Assembly (NCBI RefSeq): GCF_000619885.1
Contig: NZ_KK211040.1
Location: forward strand, 491,527 to 555,526
Direction of reading: 5' to 3'
From: Balneatrix alpica DSM 16621
GTDB lineage: Bacteria > Pseudomonadota > Gammaproteobacteria > Pseudomonadales > Balneatricaceae
Length of the DNA: 64,000 bases
In this document: positions 8,522 to 17,110 of the stretch, piece after piece
How the letters are laid out: each line of letters opens with the position of its first letter
How positions within the stretch are numbered: the first letter of the stretch is position 1
Made by a program: the position numbers and the translations under genes
The notes under the pieces: generated by a model
Database searches by the model: none
Seen by the model: only the letters and a program-made list of their open reading frames with translations
What the model was told of the DNA's origin: nothing

Positions 8522-9226
8522 ATGGGTGCTCAATGGAAAGCCAAAGGCAAAAGCGAAGCGGCCAGCGCCAGGAGTAAAGTCTTCACCAAGCTGGTACGTG
8601 AAATCACCGTAGCCGCTCGTGGTGGTGCCGACCCGGACACCAATGCTCGCCTGCGCATGGCAATAGAGCAGGCCAAAAAGGCTTCTATGCCCAAGGACAC
8701 TCTGGAACGCGCCATTAAAAAAGGCGCAGGTCTGCTGGATGACGGTAGCAACTACGAGCTGGTGACTTATGAAGGCTTTGCCCCTCACCAGGTACCCGTT
8801 ATTGTTGAATGCCTGACCGATAACAAAAACCGTACTGCCTCTAATATCCGCGTTGCCTTCCGTGCAGGACAACTAGGCTCTTCCGGCTCCGTAGCCTGGA
8901 GCTTTGACTACCTGGGTATGATCGAGGCCATCGCCACCCAGGGTACAGACAACGCCGAAGAGGCCGCGATTGAAGCAGGGGCGCAAGACCTGGAAATCGG
9001 CGAAGGTAACGAAGTACTCTTCCTCACCGATCCCACTGACATGATGGCGGTTGCTTCTGCCCTGCCTGAATTTGGCTATGAAGTACAAAGCGCCAAGCTT
9101 GGCTATAAGGCCAAGAATCCAGTAAAGATTGATGACGAAACCGCCTTGGCCGAAGTAATTGCCTTCCTGGAAAAGATTGATAACGATGACGACGTCCAGA
9201 ACGTCTATGTCGGCCTGGCGGAATAA
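8522..9226 (+). CDS. YebC/PmpR family protein, second-type paralogue
   Basis: This 234-residue protein of the YebC family begins [18 protein letters not shown] rather than the usual MAGHSKWANIKHRK, which marks it as the paralogue subgroup found beside canonical YebC in several proteobacteria. The rest is well conserved ([31 protein letters not shown]). YebC proteins were described as DNA-binding regulators, and more recent work links them to ribosomes and relief of stalling at proline-rich motifs. The ATG at 8522 follows AGAGAGAG; a frame reaching back to 8435 has no conserved residues. No ruvC lies next to it, unlike the canonical copy in many genomes. Confidence 0.88.
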   Translation: MGAQWKAKGKSEAASARSKVFTKLVREITVAARGGADPDTNARLRMAIEQAKKASMPKDTLERAIKKGAGLLDDGSNYELVTYEGFAPHQVPVIVECLTDNKNRTASNIRVAFRAGQLGSSGSVAWSFDYLGMIEAIATQGTDNAEEAAIEAGAQDLEIGEGNEVLFLTDPTDMMAVASALPEFGYEVQSAKLGYKAKNPVKIDDETALAEVIAFLEKIDNDDDVQNVYVGLAE

Positions 9227-9267
9227 GCCAAACGGCAGTTCACAGCCAACCGGCTGACTGTAAACGA

Positions 9268-9289
9268 AAGGGCGCCGCGGCGCCCTTTT
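9268..9289 (+). terminator. Terminator after the yebC paralogue
   Basis: AAGGGCGCC and GGCGCCCTT form a perfect G/C-rich hairpin with a tiny loop, and T residues follow on the plus strand. It lies 42 bases after the stop codon. A-rich bases on the other side could also help stop transcription from bioY. Confidence 0.85.
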
Positions 9290-9343
9290 CTGTTGCTATC
9301 TATGCCAAACTAAACGCAAGCCGCCCTACTTCCTCGTTAGCGA

Positions 9344-9892
9344 CTAACCTCGTGTTGCCACCGCGCCCGGTAACCCGCGCACCACTGCTTGCGCGACTGC
9401 TGCGGTCAATAGCGCCTTCAAAAGATCACCAGGGATAAACACCGCCATCACCTTAGTAGCGTCCCACCACTCACGTCCTGTGACCAGTTTAAAGCCGGTA
9501 ATCCCACACAGATAAAGCACCAGAATCCCGCCCAGCACAGAGGCCAGCAGTGCTTGGGGAAATACCGGCAAACGCTGCAGTGCCAAGGCGGCATATCCCG
9601 TTGCCCAAGCGGCCAACGGAAAGCCCAGCGCAAATCCCGCCGTCGGGCCAACAAACACCCCTAACCCTCCGCGACCACCTGACAATAGGGGCGCGCCCAA
9701 GGCCACCACAAAAATAAATAACGCCATCGCTAAGCCACCACGCCAGGGCCCCAGCATAATACCCGCCAGCATGACTCCCAGAGTTTGCGCGGTAATGGGA
9801 ATCCCCGTCACAAAAGGAATCGGTGGAATCAGCCCCAACGCCGCCACTAACGCGGCATACAGAGCCACTTGCACCAAAGCTTTATCCTGCAT
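9344..9892 (-). CDS. bioY: Biotin ECF transporter S component
   Basis: This 182-residue, six-helix membrane protein of the BioY family shows the typical PIPFVTGIPITAQTLGVML, GPWRGGLAMALF and GPTAGFALGFP stretches. It binds biotin and works with an energising module. The start is the ATG at 9892 because GAGGAG lies seven bases upstream; the frame reaches a TTG at 9916 that overlaps this site. It is last in the minus-strand unit bioM-bioN-bioY, 153 bases after bioN. A complete own module (T component and ATPase) makes this a dedicated three-part importer rather than a shared group II system. Confidence 0.95.
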   Translation of the reverse strand: MQDKALVQVALYAALVAALGLIPPIPFVTGIPITAQTLGVMLAGIMLGPWRGGLAMALFIFVVALGAPLLSGGRGGLGVFVGPTAGFALGFPLAAWATGYAALALQRLPVFPQALLASVLGGILVLYLCGITGFKLVTGREWWDATKVMAVFIPGDLLKALLTAAVAQAVVRGLPGAVATRG

Positions 9893-10045
9893 TTCTCTCT
9901 CCTCAGCAGCGCTCAATCAGTCAATGAACCTGGTTAGTTAAGCTCGTCTATCATCCTCAACGGCAGTTTTCTCTCCCTGAGTTACTGCAGCAGATGCAAC
10001 AAAGCCGGCTATTTCAGCCATTTTACTGGCAACAGACAAGTGCTT

Positions 10046-10660
10046 TTACTTAAACCCTTGAGTGGGAATGCCACCTCTGGCAGCTAAGGCTTCAGCTACC
10101 TGATCGCTCATGCGCAGAGTTTGAATCGTTAAAGGAATAGCCAAACGCCATAATTGATATCCCCCGCCGCGTGCCTGCCAAGCCGCATGCAAGTGTTGCA
10201 GCACCGCCAATAACACCGGCACAAAGCGAATAAACAGGCTGATTGCAAAAGCAAAGCGGGCAGGCTGCCATCCCATCCAGGCCAAGGGGGCAAACAGTGG
10301 CGTCAACGCCGCCAACATCGCCTCCAAAGTGGTCGTTAAGCTAATCAGATTGGCCAGCAAAACCAGCACCAACATACGCAGCAGCAAGATCAGTGCACTG
10401 TTCCAATCCAACAACCAGCCCTGGAGCAAGAATATCAGCCCAAATAAAGGAGCAAGCATCTGCAACACACGCCGCAGTTGCAAACGGCCAGGACTACCCA
10501 GTCTGCAATAAGCCCAGAGTGTCAGCAGCTGCAGTCCAAGTAATAAAGGCAATATTGGCCATTGATACAGCAAGATGCTGAGCCCCAACAAGGCCGCCAG
10601 CTTCCAGCCGGCCGCCACACTGTGCAACCAGGAAGGGCCCGGCAAATATAGACTAAGCAT
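10046..10660 (-). CDS. bioN: Biotin ECF transporter T component
   Basis: This 204-residue membrane protein of the EcfT/CbiQ family has hydrophobic N-terminal segments followed by a cytoplasmic coupling part with the two conserved Ala-Arg-Gly motifs (QARGGGY and AARGGIP, near the C-terminus) that dock into the ATPases. I set the start at the ATG at 10660, which overlaps the end of bioM by eight bases (ATGCTTAG), a sign of translational coupling. A frame continues upstream inside bioM but carries no family sequence. Between BioM and BioY it is clearly the BioN partner. Confidence 0.88.
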   Translation of the reverse strand: MLSLYLPGPSWLHSVAAGWKLAALLGLSILLYQWPILPLLLGLQLLTLWAYCRLGSPGRLQLRRVLQMLAPLFGLIFLLQGWLLDWNSALILLLRMLVLVLLANLISLTTTLEAMLAALTPLFAPLAWMGWQPARFAFAISLFIRFVPVLLAVLQHLHAAWQARGGGYQLWRLAIPLTIQTLRMSDQVAEALAARGGIPTQGFK

Positions 10661-11363
10661 GCCCCAGCCCTTGACTAGCCAGTTGCTTCGCCACCCGGCT
10701 ATATTCTGGTAGCACCTCGGCAGGGGGGCCATCAGCACGAATACGCCCCTGATCCAGCCAAATGATACGCTCGAACTGCGCCAAGGTTTCTAACTCATGA
10801 CTAACCATTAATAACTGCTGAGGCAGCCCCAACAACCAATCCAATAAGTAGTAACGACTGGGTAAATCCAAGGCAGAGAAAGGCTCATCCAAAACCAACA
10901 GCTTCGGTTCCATCAGCAATACCGCCATAATGCATAGCCACTGCTTTTGACCATCCGATAACGAATGCACCGGTCGCTCCAGCCATGACAAACGTTGATG
11001 CTCAGCCAGCAACTGCTCAACCCGCTGCTGTCCCTCCGCCTTACTCATGCCTAGGTTAAGCAAACCAAAACGCAACTCCTCCCCTACCGTAGGAAAGAGC
11101 AGTTGATGATCCGGATTCTGAAAGATAAAACCGACTTGGGCAGCCATCTTGGCGGGCCCCTCAGCGGGATCCAGCCCCTGTACCCGCACCTGACCACTGC
11201 TCGGCAGCAACAGACCATTCAACAGCCGCAGCAGGGAACTCTTACCCGAGCCGTTGTAACCAATCAGTCCAATACGCTGCTCATTTAACTGCAAACTGAT
11301 GTCATCCAACACCAGGCGTTTATCTCGCTCCAGCCTGACCTGGGTTAACTCAATAACTGCCAC
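10653..11363 (-). CDS. bioM: Biotin ECF transporter ATPase
   Basis: This 236-residue ABC ATPase has Walker A GYNGSGKSS at 35-43, a Q-loop in FIFQNPDHQ near 79-87, the signature LSDGQKQ at 135-141 and Walker B LLVLDEPFSALD near 155-166. FQNPDHQ is characteristic of the EcfA/CbiO/BioM group. The start is a GTG at 11363 with a modest GGTGGGA upstream. It leads the unit bioM-bioN-bioY. No BirA-type operator was recognised in the 270 bases before it. Confidence 0.92.
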   Translation of the reverse strand: MAVIELTQVRLERDKRLVLDDISLQLNEQRIGLIGYNGSGKSSLLRLLNGLLLPSSGQVRVQGLDPAEGPAKMAAQVGFIFQNPDHQLLFPTVGEELRFGLLNLGMSKAEGQQRVEQLLAEHQRLSWLERPVHSLSDGQKQWLCIMAVLLMEPKLLVLDEPFSALDLPSRYYLLDWLLGLPQQLLMVSHELETLAQFERIIWLDQGRIRADGPPAEVLPEYSRVAKQLASQGLGHA

Positions 11364-11594
11364 CGGACTTATCCCACCAACGCTTAGGAGGCGCCATTAA
11401 ATACCAAGCGTGTACTAGGTTCTATAGCCATCTTGGGCTTGGTGGGAAGGATTTGCTCAACTTGCATCCCTCAGTCCATATCACAGCCATGGCAAACGCC
11501 CCCGGCACTTTAGAACGCTTGCGGTACCGTGCTGAGATCATCGACCTTCCTCTACTATCAAGTTCTAGGCTCACGCGCTTTCTTCGACTCAAAT
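11364..11594. other. Gene-poor stretch between bioM and tRNA-fMet
   Basis: A minus-strand frame of 61 codons (11422-11607) runs into the tRNA terminator and matches nothing I know. The right end (from about 11574) repeats the sequence found between the ghost array and the first tRNA terminator, so part of this stretch was copied together with the tRNA. Confidence 0.4.
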
Positions 11595-11625
11595 AAAAAA
11601 CGCCCACCTTACGGCGAGCGCTTTT
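11595..11625 (-). terminator. Terminator of tRNA-fMet (second copy)
   Basis: The minus-strand hairpin is GCGCTCGCC, loop, GGTGGGCGT followed by T residues. It differs from the first-copy terminator by one compensated stem change and matches it in position. The flanking TTCTTCGACTCAAAT is also shared by both loci. Confidence 0.85.
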
Positions 11626-11632
11626 AAGAACC

Positions 11633-11709
<77 letters not shown>

Positions 11710-11723
11710 TCAATGTGGGGCGC

Positions 11724-11752
11724 ATATTATTGATCTTATTAGACTTTGTCAA
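11724..11752 (-). promoter_or_regulatory. Promoter of tRNA-fMet (second copy)
   Basis: The minus-strand -35 box TTGACA (11747-11752) is a perfect match, and the -10 box TAATAT (11724-11729) lies 17 bases away, followed by the G/C-rich discriminator GCGCCCC. This predicts strong, stringently controlled transcription and is closer to consensus than the promoter of the first copy. Confidence 0.9.
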
Positions 11753-11783
11753 ACCCTATTTCATCTTTCAGTGAATAAAGGAG

Positions 11784-12003
11784 TTATCCCCAGAAAACTT
11801 GGATAGTCCTGTGCATAGATTGCAGATAACCCCTTGATGAAGCTGATCAACTAGATGCACCCTTTGTCCTGCCAAACAAGCTTATCCTCATAATGCTAGG
11901 CACAGAGCTGTGGACAAGCTCTGGGATAAATCAAAAAAAATCATTAAAAACAATAAGTTAAAAACAAAGCGCAGTTTTTAGCCAACCTGCCTAACGTGGA
12001 TAA
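11784..12003. promoter_or_regulatory. Cluster of DnaA-box-like 9-mers beside an A-rich tract
   Basis: Four 9-mers differ from the DnaA box TTATCCACA (either strand) at one base each: TTATCCCCA at 11784, TTATCCTCA at 11882, TGTGGACAA at 11909 and CGTGGATAA at 11995. Two weaker ones (TGTGCATAG at 11810, TGCAGATAA at 11821) match seven of nine. An A-rich tract with few G/C bases spans about 11928-11967. There is no gene in this interval. Such a cluster would be unusual by chance. It could bind DnaA as a titration or regulatory site. A replication origin is less likely, because the genes on the right mostly point toward it. Confidence 0.45.
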
Positions 12004-12041
12004 ACCCCTTCATTCTGTCCACCCCTGGAGAAGGCTTGATA

Positions 12042-12068
12042 AAAAAACGGCCACTGGGGCCGTTTCTT
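12042..12068 (-). terminator. Terminator of the cold-shock-domain gene
   Basis: On the minus strand AAACGGCC, a 5-base loop and GGCCGTTT are followed by a run of T. It lies about 30 bases after the stop codon. Confidence 0.9.
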
Positions 12069-12096
12069 TGCTTACTGGGCTTTGACTAGCAGGCTG

Positions 12097-12510
12097 TTAA
12101 CGCAGCACAGATACATCTTCCGCCTGTAAGCCTTTATCGCTTTCCACGACATGAAAGCGAACTTTCTGCCCCTGCACCAGGGTGCGGTGACCTTTGCCAC
12201 GAATAGCACGGAAGTGCACAAACACATCCTCGCCATTTTCCCGGGTAATAAAGCCAAAACCTTTGTTGACGTTAAACCACTTCACCTGACCGGGTTCACG
12301 GGTATCGTTTTCGTTATCTTCTTCAAAGGTTGGCCCTTGGTTGATTACCTGAGTCAGTACACTGGCAATACTGGCCAGGACCAAACCAATTAACCATACG
12401 GGTACAAAAGGAATACTAACATCAGTGAGCACCTGCTCTAACAACAAGGGCAGTGGCAGGGTAGCCAGGGCACCAATAACCAAGCTGAATAAAATGTTTT
12501 TTGGAGTCAT
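12097..12510 (-). CDS. Membrane-anchored cold-shock-domain protein
   Basis: This 137-residue protein combines two N-terminal membrane segments (about 8-28 and 36-57) with a C-terminal cold-shock domain (about 73-137). The nucleic-acid-binding motifs RNP1 (KGFGFI, 83-88) and RNP2 (VFVHF, 96-100) are intact. The linker 59-72 is acidic. The start is the ATG at 12510, behind AAGAGAG. Cold-shock domains bind single-stranded RNA or DNA; here the domain would be held on the cytoplasmic face of the inner membrane. The better-known fused form (CSD followed by DUF1294) has the opposite order. Its role is unknown. Confidence 0.88.
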   Translation of the reverse strand: MTPKNILFSLVIGALATLPLPLLLEQVLTDVSIPFVPVWLIGLVLASIASVLTQVINQGPTFEEDNENDTREPGQVKWFNVNKGFGFITRENGEDVFVHFRAIRGKGHRTLVQGQKVRFHVVESDKGLQAEDVSVLR

Positions 12511-12753
12511 TGCGTCTCTCTTACTTACCAATAAAAGGATGAATCATACCTGGATCGCCGCCCGGGACCCTGGTTAGTTAAGCAACCAGGGAGAACAGTG
12601 GCAGGGGCATTGAGCAAAGTGTGCGGCCAATGAGTCCTGTCTTCTGCATACTTACTAAGGGGTTACCCTGTAACCGGTAATCAAATAGCCCTGCGGCGCG
12701 CCCTTACTATACAATCTCGGGCTCTAGACGCAACTTTCCTATGGGTATTGACC
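12511..12753. promoter_or_regulatory. Divergent promoter region of the cold-shock-domain gene and slyX
   Basis: It holds a perfect hairpin (CCCTGGTT, 8-base loop, AACCAGGG; 12570-12593) in the direction of the cold-shock gene and a TATACAAT -10-like box (about 12708-12715) before slyX. A long structured leader would be in keeping with cold-shock genes, but no further evidence is visible. Confidence 0.35.
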
Positions 12754-12957
12754 ATGTTAGACGAGCGCTTAACTGACCTGGAAACCCGGGTGGCTTTTAT
12801 CGATGACAGTCTGCAACAACTCAGCGATGAGATGGCGCAGCAACAACGCCAGTTGGAGCTGATTCAACGCGGCCTGCAGTTAGTCCAACAACAGATGAAA
12901 CTGATGGCTGCCCCAGTGCGCGGAGCCGAGGAGGAAACCCCTCCCCCTCATTACTGA
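12754..12957 (+). CDS. slyX: SlyX family protein
   Basis: This 67-residue coiled-coil protein starts MLDERLTDLETRVAF and ends in EETPPPHY, the same tail as Escherichia coli SlyX. Most of the sequence is one amphipathic heptad helix. The ATG at 12754 is preferred over a TTG two codons earlier. The function of SlyX is not established. It converges with rsmJ, with only four bases between the stops. Confidence 0.92.
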   Translation: MLDERLTDLETRVAFIDDSLQQLSDEMAQQQRQLELIQRGLQLVQQQMKLMAAPVRGAEEETPPPHY

Positions 12958-12961
12958 TGCG

Positions 12962-13837
12962 CTAAGGCAACTCCGCACTATCCAGGCTACGCAGGGCGTA
13001 TACATCAAAGCGCCCTGACTTACCTTCCAGACTGAGGCTTGGCGGCTGTCCCGCCAGGCAAGGGGCCTTACGTGGCCGTTTGACGACCACCCGACAGGGC
13101 TGCCAGGCTAGCGCGACTGCCAACAACGCATCCGCATCCCGATCAGCTCCTACCAAGGTCCGGAACGCCTTCATATCTTTCTTCACCTCAGCGCTCTTCT
13201 CCGTATGCGGGAACATCGGATCAAGGTAAATCACCTGGGGTGCGGGCGCACCTTGCTGGGCCTGTGTGTGCATATAGTCGTATGCATGGGCTTGCAGGAG
13301 CTGCATACGTGCCGTAATAGGTGCCACCTCCGGGTCTTGCTGAGCACGCTGCAGACCATCCTGTAATAAGGCCAACACCACAGGATGACGCTCCAGCATC
13401 TGTACCTGACAGCCGAGAGCCGCCAAGACAAAGGCATCACGGCCAAGGCCCGCAGTCGCATCCAGCACCTGGGGACAACGCTGCCCCTTGACGCCAATGG
13501 CTTTCGCGATTTGCTGCCCCGCTCCACCACCATACAACCGGCGATGGGCCAATGCCCCCTCGACAAAATCGACTCGCACCGGACCCGGTGCCTTGCGCCC
13601 TCCCTGCTGAATCGCCAATCCTTGCGGGTGTACCCACAATACCTGCTGACTGGCCTCCAGCTGATCCGGCGTCTGCACTGGCAAACAGGGCAATTGCAGT
13701 TGGGCCGCCAAGGCTTCGGCCTGTTCAACCCACTCGGCAGAGTAGGGCAGCACCGCTGCCGGAAAGCTCCAATCTGGCTGGAGACTGTTTACGGGGGAAT
13801 ACGGCATGATTGTGTCTGCAGGCATGTTCTTAGGCAT
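12962..13837 (-). CDS. rsmJ: 16S rRNA (guanine-1516 N2)-methyltransferase
   Basis: This 291-residue SAM-dependent methyltransferase of the RsmJ (YhiQ) family shows the SAM-binding motif [13 protein letters not shown] near 124-136, the catalytic YLDPMFP near 207-213 and the following KSAEVKKDM that is conserved in RsmJ. It modifies G1516 of 16S rRNA. The ATG at 13837 overlaps the stop of the preceding small gene by eight bases, suggesting coupling; an ATG at 13807 is the alternative and would trim ten poorly conserved residues. Confidence 0.93.
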   Translation of the reverse strand: MPKNMPADTIMPYSPVNSLQPDWSFPAAVLPYSAEWVEQAEALAAQLQLPCLPVQTPDQLEASQQVLWVHPQGLAIQQGGRKAPGPVRVDFVEGALAHRRLYGGGAGQQIAKAIGVKGQRCPQVLDATAGLGRDAFVLAALGCQVQMLERHPVVLALLQDGLQRAQQDPEVAPITARMQLLQAHAYDYMHTQAQQGAPAPQVIYLDPMFPHTEKSAEVKKDMKAFRTLVGADRDADALLAVALAWQPCRVVVKRPRKAPCLAGQPPSLSLEGKSGRFDVYALRSLDSAELP

Positions 13838-14138
13838 AGGTATCTACCCCAACCAACTCAACAGAATTGGTCGGGGTCATGGCTTTAAAGCCTGAGGTGG
13901 TGACATAACTACTAAGGGCTTCCCAGCTGCGCCGGGAGAGCTCAGGGGCGATGGCAAATAATCGGGCAAAGGCTTGGCGCTGCTCAGGATCATCCGCCAC
14001 GCGGCGGGTTTGCACACTCTCCTGAACGGGCTGGGTTGCCGGGGTCTGTTCCGCCTGCGGGCGATACCCCTGCTGCCGATTAGGCCCTTGGCTTTGCCCT
14101 ACCCGCCAATCCTGATTCTGATATCCGTTAACCCGCAT
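13830..14138 (-). CDS. Hypothetical protein upstream of rsmJ
   Basis: This 102-residue protein is not one I recognise. Residues 1-50 are rich in Gln, Pro and Arg and look disordered. Residues 50-95 look folded and helical, with the segment [24 protein letters not shown]. The start is the ATG at 14138, six bases after AGGA; an ATG two codons earlier sits directly on the ribosome binding site. Its last eight bases overlap the start of rsmJ. No signal peptide or membrane helix is seen. Confidence 0.65.
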   Translation of the reverse strand: MRVNGYQNQDWRVGQSQGPNRQQGYRPQAEQTPATQPVQESVQTRRVADDPEQRQAFARLFAIAPELSRRSWEALSSYVTTSGFKAMTPTNSVELVGVDTYA

Positions 14139-14203
14139 GGCCATTCCTCACACTAGGGCGCTCAGTGTACTGAGATTAGCACCCTATGATAATAGCCAAG
14201 GTC

Positions 14204-16216
14204 TTACAGCTTGAAACGCAGCATCAGCTCATTCAAGCCAGAGGCACGCTCTTGCAGGTCTTTAGCCAGGGCAGCGGTTTGCCTGGCCACTACCGCCGTC
14301 TGCTCGGCATTGGCGGATATACTGCTGATATTGCCACTCAGATCATCCGCCACCGAGGCTTGCTGTTTAGCCGCCTGGTCGATTTGCTCATTCATGGCAT
14401 TCATCCGCTCAACCCGCTCGTTAATGCTGGCCAGGGTTGTGCCGGTTTGCTGAATATCCGCCGCGCTACGCTCCGCACTGCTACGGCTAAGCTGCATGAC
14501 CTCCACCGCCTGTTCAGTGCCCTGCTGCAGATGGCTGATGGTCTGCTGAATTTCCGCAGTAGACTGCTGAGTGCGTTGTGCCAGATTACGCACTTCGTCC
14601 GCTACCACAGCAAAGCCACGCCCCTGCTCACCGGCACGGGCCGCTTCAATTGCCGCATTTAGCGCCAGCAGGTTAGTCTGTTCGGCAATTTCACGAATGA
14701 CAGAAGAGACTTTACCGATATTTTCCACCGCCTGGGCCAATGCCTGGATGGTTTCCGCGCTGCGACTCACCTCCTGACTCAGACCTTCTACCGCCACGAC
14801 CGTCTTACTGGCTACCTGATGACCCTGACGGCTGAGACCATTGGCCTCTAATGCGGTTTCCGCCGCCACCGCGGTATGATTCACCACATCCCGGGCACTG
14901 GCGGACATTTCTTCCATCGCTGCGGCCAGGCTCTCGGTATCCTGCTTTTGCGCCTGCACCCCTTGCAAGGTAGAAGCCGCCCCGGTGCCTAACTCCGCCG
15001 CAGCCTGATGCACCACCTCTGCCGAGGCCCGCACTTCCTGCACCAACTTGCGCATCCCCAGGGTCACTTCATTGAGCCCTTCTCCTAGACGTCGCATCTC
15101 ATCCCGCGTTGTTACCTCCATGGTGTGGCTCAAGTCCCCCGCAGCCAAGCGCCGGGCACTACTGACAAAGCTCGCCAGGGTACGGGTGGTATTGCGGTAA
15201 AAACCACCAAACAGATACACCGCAATCAACACCCCCAGCAGGGTCATCGTCACCGCCAGACCACGCTGCCACTGCTGCGCACTAAGACGCTGTTCGAGTT
15301 GCTGAGCCAACAGGGGTAAAGCCTGCTGATAGGCTTCCATAATCGCGGTGATGGTACGGGTGCCCTCATCAAATACCGCCGTAGAAGCCACACTGATGCT
15401 GCTGGCCTGCAGCAGTTGCTGATCGATTTGCGCCACGTAAGTCATCGCCGCCTGATTCGCCTGCATCAGGCGCGCCCCTAACTCAGCCTGTCCGGCAAAG
15501 CTTTGCTGCGGCAGCTCTTCCAACTGGCGTAACTGCGGCAATAAATCCTCAATCCGAATCATCAGGCCACTGATATAGAGTTGTGATTCCGGGGTAAAAC
15601 TACCCGCCGCAGCCACCCCCGAGGCCTTGCCACGCAGTTGTCCTAATAAGTCCACCAAGGTCGGTAGCGTGACTCCGGTCTGACTGATCAAAAATGTCAT
15701 CCCGGCATCCGGGTCCTGCGCCAAGCCGTAGTAACGAATCAGGCGACCGTTAAGGGCACGTATCTGCGCCGCCAAACGATTATGACGTTCAAATATTTGC
15801 GCCGGACTCTCTTGGCTAAGTTTTGCCTGCAGATTCTGCCAGGACTGATTCAGAGCCTGCACCTCGGTGGCAATCGCGGTAGGGAGGCTATGCTGTTGCC
15901 CCTGTAGGGTATTCAACTGACTGCTGAGTTGCTTGCGCTTGTCTTCCACCTGAGCCCGCACAGCTTCGTTACCATGCATTAAGGCATTATTGAGGCCACG
16001 GTGCTGACCCGTCAGCACCGTAATCGGTGCCAGCTCCTGCAGCCACAACATACCTAGCTGCTCCTGCTGGCTGCGGCTAATCGAGCTATTAATCAGCCCC
16101 AAATAAGCCATCAGGGTCATCATCAGGGGCGCAAGAAACAGCAAGGCAATTAAACCAAACTTTTGCGGATAGCTAAGGCGCGCCATCAGAGCGGCAGCGG
16201 GGCGGAACAAAGACAT
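14204..16216 (-). CDS. Methyl-accepting chemotaxis protein
   Basis: This 670-residue receptor has a membrane segment at about 20-42, a long periplasmic helical sensor region to about 315, a second membrane segment near 318-340, a HAMP domain and a cytoplasmic signalling domain. The signalling tip is well conserved ([20 protein letters not shown], then [14 protein letters not shown]). The periplasmic part is Gln/Leu-rich and all-helical, without Cache or PAS signs, so the ligand is unknown. There is no C-terminal CheR-docking pentapeptide. The start is the ATG at 16216, behind a strong GGAGGAG that lies inside a hairpin. It follows uppP on the same strand after 45 bases. Confidence 0.93.
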   Translation of the reverse strand: MSLFRPAAALMARLSYPQKFGLIALLFLAPLMMTLMAYLGLINSSISRSQQEQLGMLWLQELAPITVLTGQHRGLNNALMHGNEAVRAQVEDKRKQLSSQLNTLQGQQHSLPTAIATEVQALNQSWQNLQAKLSQESPAQIFERHNRLAAQIRALNGRLIRYYGLAQDPDAGMTFLISQTGVTLPTLVDLLGQLRGKASGVAAAGSFTPESQLYISGLMIRIEDLLPQLRQLEELPQQSFAGQAELGARLMQANQAAMTYVAQIDQQLLQASSISVASTAVFDEGTRTITAIMEAYQQALPLLAQQLEQRLSAQQWQRGLAVTMTLLGVLIAVYLFGGFYRNTTRTLASFVSSARRLAAGDLSHTMEVTTRDEMRRLGEGLNEVTLGMRKLVQEVRASAEVVHQAAAELGTGAASTLQGVQAQKQDTESLAAAMEEMSASARDVVNHTAVAAETALEANGLSRQGHQVASKTVVAVEGLSQEVSRSAETIQALAQAVENIGKVSSVIREIAEQTNLLALNAAIEAARAGEQGRGFAVVADEVRNLAQRTQQSTAEIQQTISHLQQGTEQAVEVMQLSRSSAERSAADIQQTGTTLASINERVERMNAMNEQIDQAAKQQASVADDLSGNISSISANAEQTAVVARQTAALAKDLQERASGLNELMLRFKL

Positions 16217-16217
16217 A

Positions 16218-16241
16218 GGGCTCCTCCATGACAAGGAGCCC
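16218..16241 (-). promoter_or_regulatory. Hairpin covering the ribosome binding site of the chemotaxis receptor gene
   Basis: On the minus strand GGGCTCCT, an 8-base loop and AGGAGCCC form a perfect stem. The 3' arm contains most of the GGAGGAG that serves the ATG at 16216. The stem is not followed by T residues, so it is not a normal terminator. Sequestration of the site would lower translation until the stem opens. Confidence 0.55.
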
Positions 16242-16261
16242 GGAGGGATGAGCGTCCTTGC

Positions 16262-17065
16262 TTAGGTTCCGAAGGCGATAACCAACAGAACAACACCTAG
16301 TACTAGGCGATAAATCACAAAGGGCAGCATGCCGATTCGGTCAAGCCACCCCAGGAATAAGCGAATACAGATATACGCGCTCAAAGCGGACAGGATAATT
16401 CCCGCCAACAACTCCGACCAGTATACGGAGGTGGTAGATTGCAATAATTCCAAAGCCTTATAGGCCCCTGCCGCACTGATCAAGGGGATCGAGAGCAGGA
16501 AAGAAAAACGCGCCGCAGCCTGACGTTCAAAACCAAGAAACTGTGCGGCTGTCATGGTGATACCGGAACGGGAAGTGCCGGGAATCAACGCTATCGCCTG
16601 CGCCAACCCGATCAACAGGGCATCTTTTAAACCCAGTTGCGTCAAGGTACGGCTGCGACTGCTGCGCATATCTCCCCACTGCAGCAACAAGCCAAAGAAA
16701 ATAGTGGTCGCGGCAATCACTAGGATAGAACGCAGGTGTTGTTCAATTAAATCATCCAACAACAACCCTGCAATCACCGCCGGTACCGTGCCCAAGGCCA
16801 CCCCCCAGGCTAGCCAACCCTGCTGGCTTTGCTGTCCCGTACAGCTGCGTAACCAGGCCTGAGCCAACTCAATGATTTCCCGGCGGAAGTACCAAACGAT
16901 CGCACTTAGCGTGCCCACATGGACGGCCACATCAAAGGCCAGTCCCTGATCCGGCCAACCCAATAGCTGGGAGGGCAATATCAGGTGGGCAGAGCTGGAA
17001 ATGGGCAAAAACTCGGTCAAACCCTGGATCACCGCCAGGGAGATAATTTGCAGCCAGGAGAGCAT
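16262..17065 (-). CDS. uppP: Undecaprenyl-diphosphatase
   Basis: This 267-residue integral membrane enzyme of the UppP/BacA family recycles the lipid carrier for peptidoglycan and other surface polymers. It shows the two family motifs: GLTEFLPISSSAHL near 15-28 with its catalytic Glu, and PGTSRSG near 164-170. About eight membrane helices are visible. It also gives low-level bacitracin resistance in other bacteria. It sits between tsaB and the chemotaxis receptor gene on the same strand, 45 bases after tsaB. Confidence 0.96.
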   Translation of the reverse strand: MLSWLQIISLAVIQGLTEFLPISSSAHLILPSQLLGWPDQGLAFDVAVHVGTLSAIVWYFRREIIELAQAWLRSCTGQQSQQGWLAWGVALGTVPAVIAGLLLDDLIEQHLRSILVIAATTIFFGLLLQWGDMRSSRSRTLTQLGLKDALLIGLAQAIALIPGTSRSGITMTAAQFLGFERQAAARFSFLLSIPLISAAGAYKALELLQSTTSVYWSELLAGIILSALSAYICIRLFLGWLDRIGMLPFVIYRLVLGVVLLVIAFGT

Positions 17066-17110
17066 GACAGAAATGTCCTTAAGATGTGCTCAGCAAATAG
17101 GCACAGCACC

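Noticed and set aside
11422-11607. Minus-strand frame of 61 codons before the second tRNA terminator, considered as an IS remnant
   Set aside because: No transposase motif or inverted repeats visible; it runs through the tRNA terminator.
11718-11745. dif-like sequence (GGGGCGCATATTATTGATC...) upstream of tRNA-fMet
   Set aside because: Only about 18 of 28 bases match dif, the XerD half is poor, and the bases are explained by the tRNA promoter.
11784-12003. DnaA-box cluster as the chromosomal origin
   Set aside because: No dnaA, dnaN, rpmH or gidA nearby, and strongly expressed genes to the right would face the replication fork.
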